From positions 372,001 through 436,000 of the forward strand of contig NZ_CP049865.1 in the NCBI RefSeq assembly GCF_011393335.1: a stretch of 64,000 bases of DNA, written 5' to 3'. The notes beneath the pieces are model-generated. The model was not told the origin of the DNA. It did no database searches and saw only the letters and a list, made by a program, of their open reading frames with translations. Positions 7,588 through 17,183 of this stretch are shown here, piece by piece. The position numbers and the translations under genes are program-made. Each line of letters begins with the position of its first letter. Position 1 is the stretch's first letter. The stretch is from Propioniciclava coleopterorum (GTDB taxonomy: Bacteria; Actinomycetota; Actinomycetes; Propionibacteriales; Propionibacteriaceae).

Positions 7588-8995
7588 GGTAGGGGTCGGG
7601 GCCCTCAGGATCAGGAGTTACCAAGCTTCTTATCCACCGAGGACCCCGACTGTGTCTGAGCCTACGACGTGTGCTGCGCGCTGCCCCCATGACGACGCCT
7701 ACTGCGACAACTGTGACCGTCTGGTCGGCTTGCCCGGCGTGCACGTCATCGGAGTGGACCGGCGACCTGCCGGGCTGGTGGTCGAGGTCGAGTCCCCACC
7801 AGCGATGATGGGCTGCCCGACCTGCGGGGTGGTAGCCCGCAGCCATGGCCGACGGACGGTCACCTTGGTCGACATCCCCTGCTTCGGAGCCCCGACACGC
7901 GTGCGTTGGCGCAAACGCACGTGGACGTGTCCCGAGCCGTCCTGTCCCGTAGGGGTGTTCACCGAGCAGGACGAACAGATCGCCAAGCCACGCGCGATGC
8001 TCACCACCCGGGCGTGTCGCTGGGCGACCGAGCAGGTCCGACGCGAGCACGCCAGCATCGCCGGGCTGGCTCGGCAGTTGGCCACCACGTGGCGGACTGT
8101 GTGGACCAGCATCGAGCCGATCCTGCAGCGTGCCGCCGCTGATGAGTCCCGGTTCGCCGGCGTGACCACGCTTGGGGTGGATGAGCACCTGTGGCACCAC
8201 GTGAGCCCCCGCAAGCGTGGCCCCAAGGAGCTCACCGGCATGGTCGACCTCACTCGTGACAAGGACGGACGCGTCCATGCCCGGCTGCTCGATCTGGTGC
8301 CGGGACGTTCGGGCACCGTGTACAAGACGTGGCTCGACCAGCGCGGGAAGGGGTTCAAGGCCGGGGTCGAGGTCGCCACCCTGGACCCGTTCCGCGGCTA
8401 CAAGAACGCCATCGACGACAAGCTCGCCGACGCCACCGCCGTCCTTGATGCGTTTCATGTGGTCGCTCTGGCCAGCCGGGCCGTCGATGAGGTCCGCCGC
8501 CGCGTGCAGCAGGAGATCCACGGCCACCGGGGTCGTTCCGGCGACCCGCTCTACGGGATCCGTAACATCCTGCGTTGCGCGGCCGAACGGCTCACAGACA
8601 AGCAACACGCCCGCCTCGCCGCGGCGATCGCCGCCGATGACCGCCACGACGCCGTCCACGTCGCCTGGCAGTGCGCCCAGAAGGTTCGAGCCGCCTACGC
8701 CCACCCCGACCCAGCCAAGGGCCGCCAGATTGCCGAGCAAGTCGTCGACGGGTTCCCCTCCTGCCCGATCCCCGAGATCGCCCGACTCGGCCGCACCCTC
8801 AGACAGTGGAAAGACGCCTTCCTGGCCTACTTCGACACCGGCCGCGCATCCAATGGCGGCACCGAGAGCATCAACGGGCTCATCGAGCTCCACCGACGCA
8901 TCGCCAGAGGCTTCCGCAACCGCGAGAACTACCGACTACGCATGCTCCTCATCGGCGGCGGACTCAACCTCGACCCACCGCAGGTATGAAGAGCC
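7530..8995 (+). mobile_element. ISL3-family insertion sequence (1,466 bp)
   Basis: Terminal inverted repeats at 7530-7554 and 8971-8995 (GGCTCTTC at the outer end, 23 of 25 positions identical) enclose one transposase gene. A perfect 8-bp target duplication (7522-7529, 8996-9003) shows a simple insertion into the HEPN-like cargo gene. With intact ends and transposase it may still move. Confidence 0.95.
7652..8989 (+). CDS. ISL3-family transposase
   Basis: 445 residues. An N-terminal zinc-finger region (CPTC at 55-58; CPEPSC around 93-98) and a helix-turn-helix precede the DDE core: D177 (LGVDEHLW), D245 (TLDPFRGYK) and E405 (NGGTESINGL). The helical insertion between the second D and E is typical of ISL3 transposases. 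Full length. A GTG start is used; the stop lies inside the right inverted repeat. Confidence 0.93.
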   Translation: MSEPTTCAARCPHDDAYCDNCDRLVGLPGVHVIGVDRRPAGLVVEVESPPAMMGCPTCGVVARSHGRRTVTLVDIPCFGAPTRVRWRKRTWTCPEPSCPVGVFTEQDEQIAKPRAMLTTRACRWATEQVRREHASIAGLARQLATTWRTVWTSIEPILQRAAADESRFAGVTTLGVDEHLWHHVSPRKRGPKELTGMVDLTRDKDGRVHARLLDLVPGRSGTVYKTWLDQRGKGFKAGVEVATLDPFRGYKNAIDDKLADATAVLDAFHVVALASRAVDEVRRRVQQEIHGHRGRSGDPLYGIRNILRCAAERLTDKQHARLAAAIAADDRHDAVHVAWQCAQKVRAAYAHPDPAKGRQIAEQVVDGFPSCPIPEIARLGRTLRQWKDAFLAYFDTGRASNGGTESINGLIELHRRIARGFRNRENYRLRMLLIGGGLNLDPPQV

Positions 8996-9003
8996 ACCAT
9001 TCG
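8996..9003. repeat. Target-site duplication of the ISL3 element, right copy
   Basis: ACCATTCG, identical to 7522-7529. The interrupted cargo gene resumes directly after it and reaches its native stop at 9056-9058. Confidence 0.95.
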
Positions 9004-9227
9004 ACTGTTGCCGCCCGGTGTGACAGCCGCTGAGGCCCTGGTCGCGGCGGAATCGTGATGGTCGCTCCGTCTGCGCTGCCCGCCAGACGGACGCTTGTGT
9101 GAGATCAGCGTTCGGCAGCGAATTGCGCAACTCTGCCGGCGGCGGCCTCTGGCATCGTCACGAGGAGTTCGCTTGATCTGACTGGGCGGTCACACCGATC
9201 GCCTGGCACAGATCAAGGAGGATCGTG

Positions 9228-10166
9228 ATGTCGAAGTATCGCAAGCGTGAGCGCTCGGATGCGCAGGACGTGTTGGAGGAGTTCGAGGACTGGCTGCTGC
9301 GGGAGCGGTCGGTCCGGGAGACCACGGCGCGGGTCTATGTCGATCAGATCGTCGGGTTCATCGGGTGGCTACCGGCCCCGGTCGAGGAGTCCTTGCGGAG
9401 CTTGACACCGGGGGCGATTCTGGAGTGGGTGGACCACGCTGCACGGCAGGGGTTGAAGCCCTCGACGTTGCGCAAGCAGTTGGTGATGCTGCGATCGTTC
9501 CTGCGGTTCTGTCACCGCACCGGCCGGGCCAGTGCGGACTTCTCCGCGGTGGTGCCCCATGCTGCGGGATGGCGGCTGTCCACGATCCCGGACCCGGTGC
9601 CCGAGGGCACGATCCAGACGCTGTTAGACAGTCTGGATCTGCAGGCGCCCAAGGGGTTGCGGGACCGGGCGATTCTGCTGCTGTTGACCGGTCTGGGTTT
9701 GCGGGCTGGGGAGATCGCGGCGTTGCGGCTGACCGACATCGGCTGGCGCACCGGCACACTACGCATCCGCGGTAAGGGCGACCGTGCCGATGAGCTGCCG
9801 TTGCCCGAGGAGGTGGGGCGTGCTTTAGAGGACTACGTGGTGCATGGCCGGGGCGGCAGAGCAGGCTATGACGAGGTGTTCTTGACGATGTTCGAGCCGG
9901 TGCGCCCGGTGGCCTCGAACGGCATCAGCAAGATCGTGCGGATGGCTTGTTCGCGGGCGGGGATCACCGAGTTCGGTCCGCATCGACTGCGGCACACCTT
10001 CGCCACCGGGCTGCTCGCCTCGGGCGCCACGCTCCAGGAAGTCCAGGGGCTACTGCGGCACGCACAACTGCGGACCACCGCGAACTACACCAAGGTCGAC
10101 CAGACCAGGCTCACCCAGCTCGTCCCTGAGTGGCCGGCCGCGGCTGAGGGCAGGTGGGAGCGATGA
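9228..10166 (+). CDS. Tyrosine recombinase 1 of the RIT trio (RitA-like)
   Basis: 312 residues: an N-terminal SAM-like core-binding domain (~15-110) and a C-terminal catalytic domain with all expected residues: R159 (GLGLRAGEIAAL), K183 (GKGD), H252-x-x-R255 (PHRLRHTFAT), H278 (RHAQLRTTANY) and nucleophile Y287. The ATG at 9228 follows AAGGAG; a GTG one codon upstream is less likely. Its stop overlaps the next recombinase's start as ATGA. RIT elements use three different recombinases together; the division of labour is not known. Confidence 0.92.
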   Translation: MSKYRKRERSDAQDVLEEFEDWLLRERSVRETTARVYVDQIVGFIGWLPAPVEESLRSLTPGAILEWVDHAARQGLKPSTLRKQLVMLRSFLRFCHRTGRASADFSAVVPHAAGWRLSTIPDPVPEGTIQTLLDSLDLQAPKGLRDRAILLLLTGLGLRAGEIAALRLTDIGWRTGTLRIRGKGDRADELPLPEEVGRALEDYVVHGRGGRAGYDEVFLTMFEPVRPVASNGISKIVRMACSRAGITEFGPHRLRHTFATGLLASGATLQEVQGLLRHAQLRTTANYTKVDQTRLTQLVPEWPAAAEGRWER

Positions 10167-11092
10167 GTGCGCTGCGTGACCTGCTGGATCGCTACTTGAG
10201 GACCAGGCGAGCGTTGGGGTTCAAGCTCACCGAGCCGGGTCGGGTGCTCGGTGAGTTCGTGGACTTCATGGACGAGAAGGGCCAGACCACGATCCGTCAC
10301 GATCTCGCCATCGCCTGGGCGGCCAGGTTCTCCCGAGGCACGGTGCTGATCCGGTTGAACACGGTCCGCCAGTTCGCCGAGCACGTTGCTTGGTTCGATC
10401 CCGCCACCGAGGTCCCCGTCCTGGACGGCAGACCCTACGTGAACCACCGTCCTCGTCCGCACATCTACACCACCGAGCAGATCGATGTCCTGTTGCGCGC
10501 GGCGGGACGGCTGACGCCAACCGTCCGCGCCGCGGTCTGGCAGACGCTGCTCGGGCTGCTGGCGGTGACCGGACTACGGATCAGCGAAGCCTGCGACCTC
10601 AACGACGCCGACATCACCACCGACGACACCGGCGAGGGCGGATGGGTGCGCGTGATGGAGTCGAAGTTCGGCAAGTCCCGTCTGGTCCCCGTCCACACCA
10701 CCACGATGACCGCGATCGCCGCCTATCGGAGGCTTCGAGATGAGCGGTTCCCGAGTCCGGTCAGCGAAGCTGTGTTCGTCACCCGGCGAGGCACGAGGAT
10801 CGCCGCGTCGACGGCCGGGGCGACGTTCCGTGAAATCCGCACCCTTGCAGGCATGACCGGCAGCACGTCGGAACCGGCGGCCCGGTTGCATGACTTTCGG
10901 CATTCCTTCGCCACCAACACCCTGATCGGGCACATCCGCACTGGCGGTGACATCGAGCAGATGATGCCGGTGCTTTCGGCCTGGCTCGGGCACGTCAGCC
11001 CGGTCTCGACCTACTGGTATCTGTCGAACACCCCCGAGCTGGCCGCAGCGCTTGGCGCACGCCTCCCGATGATCGGGGGCGACGATGAGTGA
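10163..11092 (+). CDS. Tyrosine recombinase 2 of the RIT trio (RitB-like)
   Basis: 309 residues with SAM-like N-terminal and phage-integrase-type catalytic domains. Catalytic positions: R139 (VTGLRISEA), a lysine in the ESKFGKSR loop, H243-x-x-R246 (LHDFRHSFAT), H277 (WLGH) and Y286 (YWYL). The ATG overlaps the ritA stop by 4 bases, and the gene end overlaps ritC by 8 bases, so all three are made from one transcript with coupled translation. Confidence 0.92.
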   Translation: MSALRDLLDRYLRTRRALGFKLTEPGRVLGEFVDFMDEKGQTTIRHDLAIAWAARFSRGTVLIRLNTVRQFAEHVAWFDPATEVPVLDGRPYVNHRPRPHIYTTEQIDVLLRAAGRLTPTVRAAVWQTLLGLLAVTGLRISEACDLNDADITTDDTGEGGWVRVMESKFGKSRLVPVHTTTMTAIAAYRRLRDERFPSPVSEAVFVTRRGTRIAASTAGATFREIRTLAGMTGSTSEPAARLHDFRHSFATNTLIGHIRTGGDIEQMMPVLSAWLGHVSPVSTYWYLSNTPELAAALGARLPMIGGDDE

Positions 11093-12077
11093 TCTCGCTC
11101 CGCTGTTGCAGCGGTTCTTCACCGACAAGCTCGACGGGCAGATGAACGCCAGTGTTCACACCAAGGCCGCCTACGCCGACACCTTCCGGCTCCTGCTCAC
11201 CTACGCCCACCAGCGCACCGGCACCGCCCCGTCCGCCTTGAGGCTGGCGGACCTGGACGCCGACATGATCGGGGGGTTCCTCCAACACCTAGAAGACAAA
11301 CGCGGCAACTCCGCCTCGACACGCAACGCCAGACGCGCCGCGTTGCGATCGTTCTTCACCTACGCCAGCTACCGGGCACCCGGAGCGATCGCGACGATCA
11401 GCCAGGTGCTGGCGATCCCCGCGAAACGGACCAAGACGACCATCGTGTCGTTCCTCACCCGCACCGAGGCCGAGGCGCTAATCGCAGCTCCTGACACCAC
11501 GACCTGGACCGGTCGACGTGACCGGCTCCTGCTGCACCTGGGCATCCAGACCGGGCTGCGCGTCAGCGAACTCATCGGTCTGCGCGTTGTCGACGTCGAG
11601 ATCGGGCCGCACAGTCAGCTCCGCTGTCTCGGCAAGGGCCGCAAGCACCGGGTGATACCACTGCAGAAGCCCGCCGTCCGGCTCCTGAACGCCTGGCTCG
11701 CCGAATCGGGCACGACCCCGACGGCACCGCTGTTCCCTACAAGCCGGGGAACGCCGTTGAGCCGGGCGGCGGTCGCGAAGCTCCTCGCTCGGCACGTCAC
11801 GGTCGCGTCCGGACGCTGCCCGAGCCTGCGCGGGAAGAACGTCACCCCGCACACCCTGCGGCACACCTGCGCGATGATGCTTCTGCACGCCGGGATCGAC
11901 ACCGCGAGCATCGCGCTCTGGCTCGGCCACGCCACCATCCAGACCACCCAGGCATACCTGCATGCGGACCTGGAGCTCAAGCGCCGCAGCCTTGACCGGC
12001 TCGCCCCAATCGGAGACCACCCGCCGGCCCGCTATCAGGCGTCAGACGCTCTCATCGCCTTCCTCACCGATCGATGA
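11085..12077 (+). CDS. Tyrosine recombinase 3 of the RIT trio (RitC-like)
   Basis: 330 residues. Catalytic set: R159 (QTGLRVSELIGL), K184 (GKGRKH), H256-x-x-R259 (TPHTLRHTCA), H282 (WLGHATIQ) and Y291 (AYLHADLEL). The last 11 codons lie inside the right terminal inverted repeat (12045-12176), so the repeat encodes the C-terminus. That explains why the left end of the element carries an inverted, decayed copy of the same coding end. The gene appears intact. Confidence 0.92.
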   Translation: MSDLAPLLQRFFTDKLDGQMNASVHTKAAYADTFRLLLTYAHQRTGTAPSALRLADLDADMIGGFLQHLEDKRGNSASTRNARRAALRSFFTYASYRAPGAIATISQVLAIPAKRTKTTIVSFLTRTEAEALIAAPDTTTWTGRRDRLLLHLGIQTGLRVSELIGLRVVDVEIGPHSQLRCLGKGRKHRVIPLQKPAVRLLNAWLAESGTTPTAPLFPTSRGTPLSRAAVAKLLARHVTVASGRCPSLRGKNVTPHTLRHTCAMMLLHAGIDTASIALWLGHATIQTTQAYLHADLELKRRSLDRLAPIGDHPPARYQASDALIAFLTDR

Positions 12078-12176
12078 GGGCGCCACGGTTATGCCGACCG
12101 GAATCGACATCGGCGCCCAGCATCCGGGCACGCTGCGGGACCGGTCGGCATAACCATCCACTCGGCATAACGGCGC
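12045..12176 (-). repeat. Right 132-bp terminal inverted repeat of the RIT element
   Basis: Inverted copy of 5869-6000, same length. It contains GGTTATGCCGACC (12087-12099), its inverse GGTCGGCATAACC (12143-12155) and the outermost CTCGGCATAAC (12161-12171). The last 7 bp (12170-12176) are the GCGCCGT core shared with the left junction. Confidence 0.85.
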
Positions 12177-12711
12177 CGGCTGCTCGTAGAGGTCGAGTTG
12201 CGCTGTCTCCCAGATGCCACGGGTCGGGCTCCAGAGCGCGAAGGGCTGTATCGTCGGGGGTTGCTGCGCAGGGGTTGCGCGGGGCATTGTCGTCTCCTTC
12301 GGTGATCGGTCGGATGGCTGGGGACGAGAGCAGACCGCGGACGTTTTCGATGACGACCCATTGGGGTTGCAGCACTTCGATGGCTGTGCCCATGTGCGCC
12401 CATAGACCTGAGCGGGTTCCGGGTGCGAGACCGGCGCGCTTGCCGACGGTGGACACGTCTTGGCAGGGGAAGCCGCCGATCAGAATGTCAACGGGCTCGA
12501 CCTGCGACCAGCTGATCCTTGTGATGTCGCCCAGATTCGGGGCGTCGGGCCAGTGGTGGGCGAAGACCCTGGCCACGGGCTCATTGATCTCAGAGAACCA
12601 GACGGTCTCTCCGCCGAAGACATGTTCGACAGCGAGGTCGAGGCCGCCGTATCCCGAGAAGAGCGAACCGATCCTCAGCGGACTCGCGGGATCGGTCGGT
12701 GTGTCGTGCAT
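12171..12711 (-). pseudogene. C5-cytosine DNA methyltransferase, N-terminal half (split by RIT element)
   Basis: 180 genuine codons from the ATG at 12711 (ribosome-binding site GGAG eight bases upstream). Motif I is SLFSGYGGLDLAV (residues 16-28), the catalytic cysteine is C83 in GGFPCQ (motif IV), and motif VI is ENVRG (122-126). Frame and content stop matching the family exactly at the RIT boundary; the open frame continues to 12064 in element sequence. The other half is at 5268-5848. A solitary phage/plasmid-type methyltransferase that would protect the element's DNA or modify the host is likely. It should now be inactive unless the element excises. Confidence 0.9.
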
Positions 12712-13012
12712 GAATGCTCCGGCTGACGGGATGATCCCCGGCCAGAACTCGCGTGAGTCGTGTCGCCGGGCTGGTCACCTGTCAGGTGCACCACTACGTC
12801 GTGCTGACCTGTCCTCGCGGTCGCCGGCCCAGTGCCATCCAGTCCATCGACCAGCAACGTCCATTCACGACAGCCCGCACTCAGGAAGCTCCGCCACACC
12901 CTGCCTTTTCTGAGCTGACACGCCTCTTGCAGGTCGAGGTTGAGCCGGCCATGACCGCTTCAGAAGTCACCGGGTGAGGGTGCTCACCTGCCCGGCAGGA
13001 GCGGAGGTGGGC

Positions 13013-16000
13013 ATGACGGTTTCGATGCGCGTGATGTCGGCAGGTGACGGCTACAAGTACCTGCTCAAGACCGTCGCGGCAGCCGACGGCAACAGGCCGC
13101 TCTCGACGCCGCTTACCCGCTACTACATGGAAGAAGGCACACCGCCCGGCCGCTGGCTCGGCGCAGGCGTAGCGGCCCTCGGCAAGGGCGAGATTCAGGT
13201 GGGCGACCGAGTATCGGAACACCAACTCCAGCTCCTCATGGGCACAGGCTGTGATCCGATCACCGGCGACAAGCTCGGCCTGGGCTTCGCGGCATACAAG
13301 AACCAGGAGCAGCGAATCGAAGCGCGGATCGCCGACCTCGAACCGACCATGACCCCCGGCGCCAAGGGAGAGGCCGTCGCGCAGATCGTTGCCGAGGAGA
13401 CAGCCCGAAGTACACGGCGTGCTGTGGCGGGCTTCGACTTCACCTTCTCGATCCCGAAGTCCGCGAGCGTGTTGTGGGCAGTCGCCGACGCCGGGGTACA
13501 AGCACTCATCGCCGAGGCGCATCATCGCGCGGTTGCGGAGGTGGTTGCGTTCATGGAACGCGAGGTTGCAGCCACGCGCACGGGCGCAACCGCCGGAGAC
13601 GGCGCGGTTGCGCAGGTCGATGTCACCGGGCTCATCGCGACCGCCTTCGATCACTTCGACTCCCGCGCCGGCGACCCCCACCTCCACACGCACGTCGTCA
13701 TCAGCAACAAGGCCAAGACCGTCCTCGACGGCAAATGGCGCTCGCTCGACGGCAGACCCATGCACACCGCCGTCGTCGCGCTCTCCGAACTCCACGAAGC
13801 CGTGTTCGCCGACCACATGACACGCACCTTCGGCGTCTCATGGGAGGCCCGAGAGATGGGCCGCGACCACAACCCTGCATGGGCGATCACTGGAGTGCCC
13901 GAGGAACTGATCGCCGAGTTCTCTACCCGCGCGCGTCACATCAACGCCGAGACCGATCGCCTCATCGCCAAGTACGTCGCAGCGCACGGACGACGCCCGA
14001 CACCAGCGGCGATCATGAAATTGCGAGCTCAAGCCACACTCGCGACTCGGCCCGAGAAGCAGGTTCGGTCCTTGGCTGACCTCACCGTCGAATGGCGGGA
14101 GCGCGCCACGAAAGCGTTGGGGCGGGATGCGACGACGTGGGCGCGCGAGGTGACCGACAACGACAAGCCGCTCCTGCTGCATGCCGACGACGTGCCGCTC
14201 GATGTCATCGGTGAGCTGGGGCGTTCGGTCGTCGAGGTGGTCGGTGAGAAGCGTTCGACCTGGCGGCGGTGGAATCTCATGGCCGAGGCATCCCGGCAGA
14301 CGATGGGCTGGCGGTTCGCCACCATGCACGATCGGGAAGCGATCGTCGCGATGGTTGCCGATGCCGCCGAGCTCGTTTCCTTTCGGCTGACGCCCCCGAA
14401 CTCGCCTCCTCGCCTGTCGTGTTCCGTCGGCCCGACGGCAGTTCCGTGTTCCGACCGAAGAGCTCGACGGTGTTCACCTCCGAGGCCCAGCTCGCGGCCG
14501 AGGACAGACTCCTCGAACGAGCAGCGAACCTGGCCGGGCCGACGGTGCAGCTCGCGACGGTCGAAAAGACCACGCGCAGACCCGCCGCGGATGGTCGAAT
14601 GCTCGGCGACGACCAAGCCGATGCCTTGACCCGGATCGCGGTGTCGGGGCGGATGCTTGACGTGCTGGTCGGTCCTGCTGGGGCGGGCAAGACCACCGCC
14701 ATGAGCGCGCTCCGACGAGCGTGGGAAGCCGAGCACGGCTCCGGTTCGGTCGTCGGGTTGGCACCGTCGGCGGTTGCCGCCCAGGTGCTGGCGGACGATC
14801 TCGGGATCGCGACGGAGAACACGGCGAAGTGGTGGCAGAACCACCTCATCCACGGCACCACGTTCGAGGCGAGTCAGCTCGTCATCATCGACGAAGCATC
14901 CCTGGCCGGCGCCCTGTCGCTGGACCGCATCACCCACCTCGCCCATGAAGCGGGCGCGAAGGTGCTGCTGGTCGGCGACTACGCGCAACTGCAATCCGTG
15001 GACGCCGGCGGAGCATTCGCGATGATCGCCAGAGACCGAGCCGACACCCCCGAACTGGTCGACGTTCACCGCTTCACCCACGTCTGGGAGAAGACCGCCT
15101 CACTTGAGCTACGCCACGGCCGCACGGCGGCTATCGACACCTACCTCGCCCATCAGCGCATTACCGACGGCGACGGCGAGGCCATGACCGATGCCGCCTA
15201 CAACGCCTGGCGCGCCGATCGCGACGCGGGACTCGTCTCGGTGCTGATCGCCGAGACCCATGAGGACGTGACCGCGCTGAACGGTCGCGCCCGTGCCGAT
15301 CTGATCCTCAACAAGACGCTGAACCCCGACCGCGAGGTCGAGCTGCGCGACGGTACCGCCGCCGGCGTTGGCGACACCATCATCACGCGACTCAACAACC
15401 GGAACCTGCGCACCCTGGCCGGGCGGGACTGGGTACGCAACGGCGACATCTGGACCGTCACCGCCGTCGGCGACGACAGCACCATCACCATCGCACGCGA
15501 CTATGGAACCGGCACCACCGTCGGCGACGACGGAACCATCAAGGCTCGCAGGCGTGGGCGCAGGTTCGGCGGCAGCATCGTCCTCCCGGCCTCGTATGTG
15601 GCCGAGCATGTCGATCTCGGTTACGCAGTCACCGCCTACCGCGCCCAAGGCATCACGACCGACACTGCGCACGTGCTGGTCGAACCGACCTCGACGAGGG
15701 AGACCTTCTACGTCGCGATGACCCGAGGGCGGCACTCGAACCACGCCTACGTGACTCTCGACCGCGCCGACGACCATGCCCAGCCGCACCCTGGCGACGA
15801 CCCGCATGCCACCGCGCGAAGCGTGCTGTACGGCGTTCTTCAGCACAGCGGGGCCGAACTCTCGGCGCACGAGACCATCGTCGCCGAGCAGGAACAGTGG
15901 GGCTCGATCGCCCAGCTCGCCGCCGAGTACGAGACCATCGCCGCCGCAGCCCAACGCGACCGCTGGGCCACTCTCGTTCGGGGCTCCGGGCTCACCGAGG

Positions 16001-16635
16001 AACAGGCCGAGAGTGCCATCGAGTCCGAGGCGTTCGGCCCGCTCGCGGCTGAACTACGACGCGCTGAATCGAACCATCACAATGTCGATGCCCTCCTGCC
16101 GCGCCTCGTGGCCGTGCGCGGGTTCGGTGACGCGGACGACATCGCCGCCGTCCTCCACTACCGAGTCGAGCGGGCGACCGCCCGGCCCGCAGGATCAGGC
16201 CGAACCCGCAAGCCAGCACGACTCATCGCCGGCCTGCTCCCACGGGCGCATGGAGTCATCGACGCCGAGATGCGAGCAGCTCTCGACGAGCGAGAGGAAC
16301 TGATCGAGGCACGCGCCGACGCCACACTCGAAGCCGCGCTCACCGAGAACGCAGCGTGGACGAAGGCACTCGGAACACCGCTCGCCGATCGACGACGAGC
16401 CGCGGCCTGGCGCAAGTCCGCACGTGTGGTCGCGGCCTACCGAGACCGGTACCGCATCACCGACGACGCGCCCATCGGTGCCCCGCCCGAGTCGGCCGCG
16501 CAGAAGATCGACGCCGCCCGAGCGCGCTCCGCGCTCGACAAGGTACGTCAGCTGGTCGCTGATGAGAGCCGTCAGACAGAGGTCGATCTCCAGGCCGTCA
16601 GGCGCGACCAGCCCGGGCCCGGGCGCAGCATCTGA
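13013..16635 (+). CDS. MobF-family conjugative relaxase-helicase (TrwC/TraA type), one apparent frameshift
   Basis: About 1,207 residues if one base is restored. The N-terminal relaxase domain has the candidate catalytic tyrosines near residue 14 and the metal-binding histidines H223-L-H225-T-H227 (GDPHLHTHVV). The second half is a superfamily 1B (RecD2-like) helicase with Walker A GPAGAGKTT near residue 554, VIIDEAS as Walker B, and LGYAVTAYRAQGITTD near the end. Relaxases nick the transfer origin and lead the strand out during conjugation. The frame breaks at the C-run 14393-14397: with six C instead of five the reading continues as TPPELASSPVVF. The ATG at 13013 has GGAGGTGG upstream. I see no coupling protein or type IV genes nearby. 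Confidence 0.88.
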
Positions 16636-16774
16636 CCCTTCCCAATGTCATGACTGGGGCGTAGCCTTGAGGTGAGGCGGATTTCTCCTTATCTTTGGGC
16701 CGCTCGCGGCAGACCTTCGGGTCACTCTCCACGCACCGTCTCGACAACGACTCGCGTGTTGAGAGGAGCCCATC

Positions 16775-17149
16775 ATGATCCGCCTACTGTGGACAGCCAG
16801 CGCCGAGGTTCGCTACTTCCTGCGTTGCTACATGCCGAGCAACATCCTGCTCGATCTGATCCGCACGAGGAAGGGACTGAAGTGGGGCGTCCCCGCGATG
16901 CTCCTGGCCGGTCCCTACCTGGTCATCGCCTTCTGGTGCACCACACTCATTGAGAACGGCGGCCCTGGATGGCTCCACCTCGTCGTGCTGGTCTGCCTCT
17001 GGAACGCTCTCAAGATGATGGCCATCGGCCCAGTGAGCGTCGTTCTCCTCGTAAGGGCTCGCGCCCGTGAATACCGCGAGCAGCGGCAGCAGCGGCAGGA
17101 GCTCTCCGAGGATGTGCCACTGGGTGAGCTCACTCGAAGCTCTCGCTGA
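16775..17149 (+). CDS. Small conserved membrane protein of actinobacterial mobile elements
   Basis: 124 residues with two hydrophobic segments (about 43-60 and 70-95) and a basic, Q/R-rich C-terminal tail. Similar short proteins (MIRLLWT... PSN.LLD.IRTR.GLKWGVP) recur next to relaxase genes in actinobacterial plasmids and are sometimes loosely labelled sulfate permease; the sequence gives no support for transport. The ATG follows GAGAGGAGCCC. Role unknown, possibly conjugation-related by position. Confidence 0.65.
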   Translation: MIRLLWTASAEVRYFLRCYMPSNILLDLIRTRKGLKWGVPAMLLAGPYLVIAFWCTTLIENGGPGWLHLVVLVCLWNALKMMAIGPVSVVLLVRARAREYREQRQQRQELSEDVPLGELTRSSR

Positions 17150-17183
17150 GTTCAGGCTCCGGCGTCCACTGCTGACCGGCGCG

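Larger units (their letters stand above)
5849..12176 (+). mobile_element. RIT (recombinase-in-trio) type element with cargo, inserted in a methyltransferase gene
   Basis: Bounded by inverted 132-bp terminal repeats (5869-6000 and 12045-12176). Three consecutive tyrosine recombinase genes (9228-12077) overlap by a few bases, the hallmark of RIT elements. Inside are a decayed second copy of the ritC 3' end, two cargo genes (6276-7587) and an ISL3-family IS (7530-8995) that inserted later. Without the IS the element would be about 4.9 kb. Removing the element restores one continuous methyltransferase frame. The RIT assignment rests on gene order, the overlap pattern and the ends; the cargo is inference from position between the repeats. 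Confidence 0.85.

Noticed and set aside
12042-12287. A separate frame at the 3' side of the methyltransferase N-terminal half (WSPTRGIWETAQLDLYEQ...)
   Set aside because: I considered a frameshift inside the methyltransferase. The in-frame continuation across the element already gives a complete protein of normal length, so this frame is unnecessary.
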